Origin: Acidocella sp.
Lineage (GTDB): Bacteria > Pseudomonadota > Alphaproteobacteria > Acetobacterales > Acetobacteraceae
Length of the DNA stretch: 9,836 bases
Direction: 5' to 3'
NCBI GenBank assembly: GCA_028687415.1
Contig: JAQUAC010000069.1
Coordinates: 1-9,836, forward strand
A program made the translations under genes and the position numbers. The notes under the pieces were generated by a model, which was not told the DNA's origin, made no database searches, and worked only from the letters and a program-made list of their open reading frames with translations. This document shows, in pieces, positions 6,455 through 9,836 of this stretch (the stretch's first letter is position 1; every line of letters begins with the position of its first letter).

Positions 6455-6544
6455 TATTGTCCAGACGGCCTTTTTTTTAATAAAACTCATTCGCATAGAA
6501 GAGGGGTAAAAAAACTGCCGCTTGGGCAGGGGGACGCGTGACAC
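6446..6544 (-). CDS. Possible 32-residue leader ORF between arcC and oprB
   Basis: On the minus strand a GTG at 6544 is preceded by GGAGG (6553-6557) with an 8-nt gap, a strong Shine-Dalgarno sequence. The frame runs 32 codons (start MSRVPLPKRQFFYPSS) to a TAA inside the palindrome upstream of oprB. The peptide is basic and matches no family I know. The coding frame crosses the hairpin and T-run described as a terminator (6508-6529), which is the layout of a leader-peptide attenuator but could equally be chance. Codons such as TTT and AAA are unlike those of the GC-rich neighbours, so translation is uncertain. Confidence 0.18.
   Translation of the reverse strand: MSRVPLPKRQFFYPSSMRMSFIKKKAVWTIML
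6508..6529 (-). terminator. Intrinsic terminator candidate after the arc operon
   Basis: On the minus strand CTGCC (6529-6525), a 5-nt loop and GGCAG (6519-6515) are followed by seven T (6514-6508). The stem is short but GC-rich and the T-run is good. It lies 104 bp past the arcC stop and 108 bp before the oprB start, so it would end arc transcripts or, if conditional, control read-through into oprB. Confidence 0.55.
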
Positions 6545-6552
6545 GGCTCTCT

Positions 6553-6594
6553 CCTCCGTCTTGCAAATAAGAACTATTCTTAATTAATCGGAGG
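6553..6594 (-). promoter_or_regulatory. Imperfect hairpin that would hide a Shine-Dalgarno sequence
   Basis: CCTCCG (6553-6558) and CGGAGG (6589-6594) are exact complements flanking an inner perfect inverted repeat TAAGAA-CTA-TTCTTA (6568-6582). In minus-strand RNA the outer 6-bp stem pairs the GGAGG that serves the GTG at 6544 with an upstream CCUCC; the inner stem is AU-rich. On DNA the inner element could also be a protein-binding operator. Either role is inferred from symmetry alone. Confidence 0.3.
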
Positions 6595-6611
6595 AAAGTT
6601 GTCGGTCAAGC

Positions 6612-6632
6612 CCGGCCCTGCCAAAGGGCCGG
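6612..6632 (-). terminator. GC hairpin directly after the arcC stop codon
   Basis: CCGGCCCT (6612-6619) and AGGGCCGG (6625-6632) form a perfect 8-bp stem with a 5-nt loop, beginning at the base after the arcC TGA (6635-6633 on the minus strand). No T-run follows. It probably protects the 3' end of the arc mRNA or helps Rho-dependent termination. Confidence 0.45.
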
Positions 6633-7541
6633 TCAGGCGTGGATGAGCGTGCCGGCCTGGCCCGCGACGATGGCGGCGGCATCGGACAGCGCGCCTATGG
6701 CCGCGCGCTTGCCGGTGTTCTGCACGAAACGGCAGGCGGCCTGCACCTTGGGCCCCATGCTACCGGCGGCAAAGCCTTGGCCAAGCAGTGCCGCTGGTGT
6801 GACTTTGCGCAGTGCCGTTTGCCGTGGCGTGCCGTAATCCAGATACACGGCATCCACATCGGTGAGCATGAGGAAGATATCCGCGCCGATCTGCTCAGCC
6901 AGCAGGGCGCTGGCGGAGTCTTTGTCGATGACCGCTTCCGCGCCATGCCATTTGTCTGCCGCATCGCGCGTGACGGGGATGCCGCCGCCGCCAGTGCAGA
7001 TGACGAGCGTGCCGGCCTTGGTGAGGCGCTGGATGCTGGCGGCGTTGAGAATGGTCATGGGGGCGGGCGAGGCGACGACGCGGCGCCAAGCCTTGCCGTC
7101 CGGCGCGACGGTCCAGCCGCGCGCGGCGGCGAGGGTTTTGGCCGTGGCTTCGTCATAGACCGGGCCTATGGGCTTGGTGGGATGGCTGAAAGCAGGGTCA
7201 TTCACCGCAACCTCGACACGTGTGAGCAGCGTGGCGATTTCCGTGCCCGGCGGCAGCACGTTGGCCAGCTCTTGCTCCAAAAGATAGCCGATCCAGCCTT
7301 CGCTTTCGGCATCCAGGCTGTCCAGCGCCGGGGCGGAGGCGGGTGGCCCGGCCTCTGCCTGCAAGGCCAGCAGCCCGACTTGCGGGCCGTTGCCGTGGGT
7401 GAGGGTGACGTGGTGCCCGGCCGCCACCAGCTGCGCCAGCGCCGTGGCGGCGCGCACGATGTTCTGCTGTTGCGCGGCGGGGGTGAGTGGCTCCCCCCGC
7501 CGCAGCAGCGCGTTGCCACCCAGGGCCGCGACGATATGCAT
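6633..7541 (-). CDS. arcC: Carbamate kinase
   Basis: This 302-residue enzyme of the amino-acid kinase fold converts carbamoyl phosphate and ADP to ATP, CO2 and ammonia, the energy-yielding last step of the arginine deiminase pathway. Family motifs appear in order: ALGGNAL (6-12) and HGNGPQVG (49-56) for phosphate binding, GWIGYLLEQELAN (82-94), PTKPIGPVYDE (121-131), CTGGGGIPV (182-190), DKDSASALLAEQIGAD (206-221), TDVDAVYLDYG (227-237) and GSMGPKVQAA (260-269). The length is typical. The ATG shares one base with the arcB stop (TGATG) and has no clear ribosome binding site, so translation is probably coupled to arcB. A GC hairpin follows the stop immediately. No truncation or missing key residue is seen. 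Confidence 0.97.
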   Translation of the reverse strand: MHIVAALGGNALLRRGEPLTPAAQQQNIVRAATALAQLVAAGHHVTLTHGNGPQVGLLALQAEAGPPASAPALDSLDAESEGWIGYLLEQELANVLPPGTEIATLLTRVEVAVNDPAFSHPTKPIGPVYDEATAKTLAAARGWTVAPDGKAWRRVVASPAPMTILNAASIQRLTKAGTLVICTGGGGIPVTRDAADKWHGAEAVIDKDSASALLAEQIGADIFLMLTDVDAVYLDYGTPRQTALRKVTPAALLGQGFAAGSMGPKVQAACRFVQNTGKRAAIGALSDAAAIVAGQAGTLIHA

Positions 7542-8536
7542 CAGCCGAGCGTGGCGACGAGAATCGCCTTGATGGAGTGCATGCGGTTCTCGGCCTGGTC
7601 GAAGACGATGGAATGTTCCGATTCGAACACCTCGTCCGTGACCTCCATGGCGGAAATTCCGTAGCGTTTCTCGATGTCCTTGCCGACTGTCGTCTCCGTG
7701 TTGTGGAAGGCGGGCAGGCAGTGCATGAACTTCACGGCCTTGTTGCCGGTAGCCTGCAGCAGCGCGGTGTTGATCTGGTAGGGCATCAGCAGCTTGATGC
7801 GGTCGGCCCAGAGATGCTCGTCCTCGCCCATGGAAAGCCAGACATCGGTATAGAGAAAGTCAGAACCTTCCACGGCTTTTTGCGGGTTGGATTCGAATTG
7901 GACCTGCCCGCCGCTGGCGGCGGCGATGGCGTTGATCCGCGCGGTGAAATCAGCATCAGGCCAGAGCGATTCCGGTGCGCCGATATTCATGTGCATGCCG
8001 AGCTTGGCGGCGCCGACGGCGAGCGACTGCGCCATGTTGTTGCGGCCATCGCCCAGGAAGGTGAATTTGATATCATGCAGCGGCTTATCGCAGAATTCCG
8101 GCATGGTCATGAAATCGGCCAGCACCTGGGTGGGGTGGGCTTCATCGGTCAGGCCGTTATATACCGGCACGCCGGAATATTTCGCCAAGGTCTCCACGTC
8201 CTCCTGCGCGAAGCCGCGGAATTCGATGGCGTCATACATGCGCCCGAGCACGCGGGCGGTGTCCTTCACGCTTTCCTTATGGCCGATATGGCTGCCGCCC
8301 GGCCCCATATACGTTACATGCGCGCCTTGGTCGTAGGCCGCTACCTCGAAGCCGCTGCGCGTGCGGGTGGAGTCTTTCTCGAAGATCAGCGCGATGGTCT
8401 TGCCCTTTAGGCGCTGTACCTCGAACCCGCCGCGCTTGGCGGCTTTCAGCTCGGCGCCGAGTTTCAAAAGATCCTGGATTTCACTCTGAGAAAAATCTTC
8501 CAGTGAAAGCACGCTGCGTCCGCGTAAATGCGTCAT
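7541..8536 (-). CDS. arcB: Ornithine carbamoyltransferase, catabolic type (ArcB/ArgF)
   Basis: This 331-residue cytosolic transferase interconverts citrulline plus phosphate with ornithine plus carbamoyl phosphate. Carbamoyl-phosphate-binding STRTR is at 56-60 and HPTQ at 134-137. The domain hinge and ornithine region shows FLGDGRNN (160-167) and DVWLSMGE (231-238), and the catalytic Cys273 lies in HCLPAFH. Its length and sequence match the longer ArcB/enterobacterial ArgF form rather than the roughly 305-residue anabolic ArgF usual in alphaproteobacteria. Together with its place between arcA and arcC, this points to catabolic citrulline phosphorolysis. It follows arcA by 14 nt and has AAGGA 7 nt before its ATG. 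Its stop overlaps the arcC start by one base. Automatic annotation may call it argF; an anabolic role cannot be excluded. Confidence 0.95.
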   Translation of the reverse strand: MTHLRGRSVLSLEDFSQSEIQDLLKLGAELKAAKRGGFEVQRLKGKTIALIFEKDSTRTRSGFEVAAYDQGAHVTYMGPGGSHIGHKESVKDTARVLGRMYDAIEFRGFAQEDVETLAKYSGVPVYNGLTDEAHPTQVLADFMTMPEFCDKPLHDIKFTFLGDGRNNMAQSLAVGAAKLGMHMNIGAPESLWPDADFTARINAIAAASGGQVQFESNPQKAVEGSDFLYTDVWLSMGEDEHLWADRIKLLMPYQINTALLQATGNKAVKFMHCLPAFHNTETTVGKDIEKRYGISAMEVTDEVFESEHSIVFDQAENRMHSIKAILVATLG

Positions 8537-8550
8537 GAGTTATTCCTTCT

Positions 8551-9786
8551 TCAAATCGCGTCGCGGCGGATGGGGCAGGTCATGCAATGCGCGCCGCCGC
8601 GCCCGCGCCCGAGTTCCGCGCCCTCAATGGTGATGACCTCGATGCCCGCCTTGCGCAGCAGGGTGTTGGTATAGACGTTGCGGTCATAGGCGATGACGAC
8701 ACCCGGCTCCAGCGCGAAGACATTGTTGCCGTCATCCCATTGCTCGCGCTCGGCCTCGTAGGAATCGCCGCCGGTCTCGATGACGCGCAATTGTTTGAAG
8801 CCGGCGGCGGCGGCGACGACTTCCAGAAAGCTCTGGGTTTCCTCGACGATGCGCAGCGTGCCGGGTTTTTCGCCTGGATAGAGTGAGAAGGCGCGCAGGC
8901 GGTGCACCACATCCGGGTAGATGGTGACGAGATCGCGGTCGCAGAAAGAGAATACAGTGTCCAGATGCATGTAGCTGCGGTCACTGGGCATGAGGGCGGC
9001 AATGACGCGCTTGGCTTGCCCCTGCGCGAAAATGCGGCGTGCATATTGCGAGACGGCTTGCGGGGTGGAGCGTTCACCCATGCCGATGAGTACGATGCCG
9101 TCGGTCAGCGGCATCAAATCGCCGCCTTCCAGACTGATGGAGCCGGCATGTTCTTCGGCGGCGTTGAAATATTTGTGGAATTTGGCGGCCTTGAAGCGCG
9201 GGTGGTAGGTGTACACCGCCGCGACATTGGCGGCCTCCAGCTGGCGCGCGGGCCAGTGCATGGGGTTGATGAACACGCCATTGCCTGCCCAACAGGTCGT
9301 GTCACGCGTGAAGAGCTGGTTGGGTAGCGGCGGCAGTACGAAATCTTGCGGCGCGCGGGTGATGCCGAAGAGCGAATGCGGCTGGAATGGCAGCTCCGCG
9401 CGGGCGATGCCGCCAATCATGTAGGCTGCCAGCTGGGCGTCCGGCATCTCCGCCAGCCAGGCGCGTAGCTCCAAATCCACGCCGGTGGAGCCGTCCACCG
9501 TGCCCAGGCGCTTGTCCAGCAGCCAGTTCCGCGCCTTCGGGTCGGCCATGGTTTCCGCCAGTGCCTGACCGAACTCTATGACGGCGATGCCGCGATCGCG
9601 CATGGTGTCCACGAAGGCGTCGTGCTCCTGCCGTGCCTTCTTCACCCAGATCACGTCATCGAACAGCAGATCATGACAATTACCGGGGGTGAGACGGCTG
9701 AGGCTGAGGTCCGGGCGGTGAACGAGAACCTCACGCAGCTTGCCGACCTCGGAATAGACGCCGGGGTCAGGAAGGGAATTGGTCAT
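8551..9786 (-). CDS. arcA: Arginine deiminase
   Basis: This 411-residue enzyme of the guanidino-group-modifying superfamily hydrolyses arginine to citrulline and ammonia. Active-site residues align with the Pseudomonas aeruginosa enzyme (418 residues) at a near-constant offset of 4-5: Asp162 in NQLFTRDTT, Glu220 in LEGGD, His274 and Asp276 in MHLDTVF, and the nucleophile Cys401 in GRGRGGAHCMTCPIRRD. All are present, so it should be active. The N-terminal VYSEVGKLREVLVHRP is typical. The start at 9786 has only a weak GGAAA-type binding site, and no promoter is recognisable in the 50 bp left before the window edge. It is the first of the arcA-arcB-arcC genes here. Genes upstream, where arcD or a regulator might lie, are outside the window. 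Ammonia production would help raise internal pH in an acidic habitat. Confidence 0.97.
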   Translation of the reverse strand: MTNSLPDPGVYSEVGKLREVLVHRPDLSLSRLTPGNCHDLLFDDVIWVKKARQEHDAFVDTMRDRGIAVIEFGQALAETMADPKARNWLLDKRLGTVDGSTGVDLELRAWLAEMPDAQLAAYMIGGIARAELPFQPHSLFGITRAPQDFVLPPLPNQLFTRDTTCWAGNGVFINPMHWPARQLEAANVAAVYTYHPRFKAAKFHKYFNAAEEHAGSISLEGGDLMPLTDGIVLIGMGERSTPQAVSQYARRIFAQGQAKRVIAALMPSDRSYMHLDTVFSFCDRDLVTIYPDVVHRLRAFSLYPGEKPGTLRIVEETQSFLEVVAAAAGFKQLRVIETGGDSYEAEREQWDDGNNVFALEPGVVIAYDRNVYTNTLLRKAGIEVITIEGAELGRGRGGAHCMTCPIRRDAI

Positions 9787-9836
9787 GGCTGGGTTTCCAT
9801 ATGTTGCTTGACGAGTAGGCTAAGAGGGTTGGGGGC

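Noticed and set aside
6558..6588. A Fur/Irr-type metal-responsive box in the TAAGAA-CTA-TTCTTA repeat
   Set aside because: Only partial resemblance to the Irr-type pattern as I remember it, and no iron or haem gene is adjacent; kept as an unassigned inverted repeat.
6599..6646. A 15-residue + strand ORF beginning TTG with GGAGG just upstream
   Set aside because: The GGAGG is explained as the other arm of the inverted repeat, spacing to TTG is short, and the frame runs into the arcC antisense strand.
6639..7664. A 341-residue open frame on the + strand opposite arcC and the end of arcB
   Set aside because: It lies opposite clear, full-motif genes on the minus strand; long antisense frames are expected in GC-rich coding DNA, and its composition (His/Gly/Arg/Ala-rich) shows no domain.
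7487..8410. A 307-residue + strand frame opposite arcB
   Set aside because: Shadow of the arcB coding frame; the minus-strand protein has all OTC motifs.
1..9836. CRISPR arrays, tRNA/rRNA genes, insertion sequences, prophage or defence genes
   Set aside because: No regularly spaced direct repeats, no RNA gene signatures and no transposase, integrase or defence-type protein among the open frames.

Overview
The window is GC-rich (roughly 60% or more by eye), densely coded, and reads as ordinary bacterial chromosome. Protein sequences and gene order fit an alphaproteobacterium. An OprB-type porin, the etfB-etfA-3-hydroxybutyryl-CoA dehydrogenase order and GC-rich intergenic hairpins suggest Acetobacteraceae or another Rhodospirillales lineage, perhaps an acidophile such as Acidocella or Acidiphilium. 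The taxonomic placement is inference. I see no tRNA, rRNA, CRISPR array, insertion sequence or phage gene.

Left half, + strand (1-4071): the C-terminal end of an unidentified protein enters from the left edge and stops at 236. A fold-type I PLP aminotransferase follows (264-1415, GTG start). After a 101-bp spacer with two inverted repeats comes a tight three-gene operon: etfB (1517-2266), etfA (2270-3199) and (S)-3-hydroxybutyryl-CoA dehydrogenase (3196-4071, overlapping etfA by 4 nt). These make the two subunits of the electron-transfer flavoprotein, which carries electrons from acyl-CoA dehydrogenases to the quinone pool, plus the NAD-linked dehydrogenase of beta-oxidation or short-chain acyl-CoA metabolism.

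Convergence point (4072-4208): a GC hairpin is followed by a long hairpin with an A-run on one side and a T-run on the other, a textbook bidirectional terminator between the + and - strand gene sets.

Right half, - strand (read from 9786 down to 4209): arcA (arginine deiminase), arcB/argF (ornithine carbamoyltransferase) and arcC (carbamate kinase) form a compact arginine deiminase operon. It converts arginine to ornithine, ammonia and CO2 and yields one ATP, and is often used for acid resistance or low-oxygen energy. No arcD antiporter gene is present, but the window ends only 50 bp upstream of arcA. Next come an AT-rich 233-bp intergenic region, an OprB-family carbohydrate porin, and a short-chain dehydrogenase whose catalytic residues are Asp-Tyr-Lys rather than Ser-Tyr-Lys. 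That marks it as a pteridine-reductase/FolM-like enzyme.

The coding genes are all recognisable families with intact active sites, and I do not see an undescribed multi-gene system. The most unusual stretch is the 6400-6632 region between arcC and oprB. It holds a stop-adjacent GC hairpin, a larger imperfect hairpin that would pair a strong Shine-Dalgarno sequence with its complement, a GTG mini-ORF running across a terminator-like hairpin, and a 17-nt perfect palindrome containing TATAAT just upstream of the porin.
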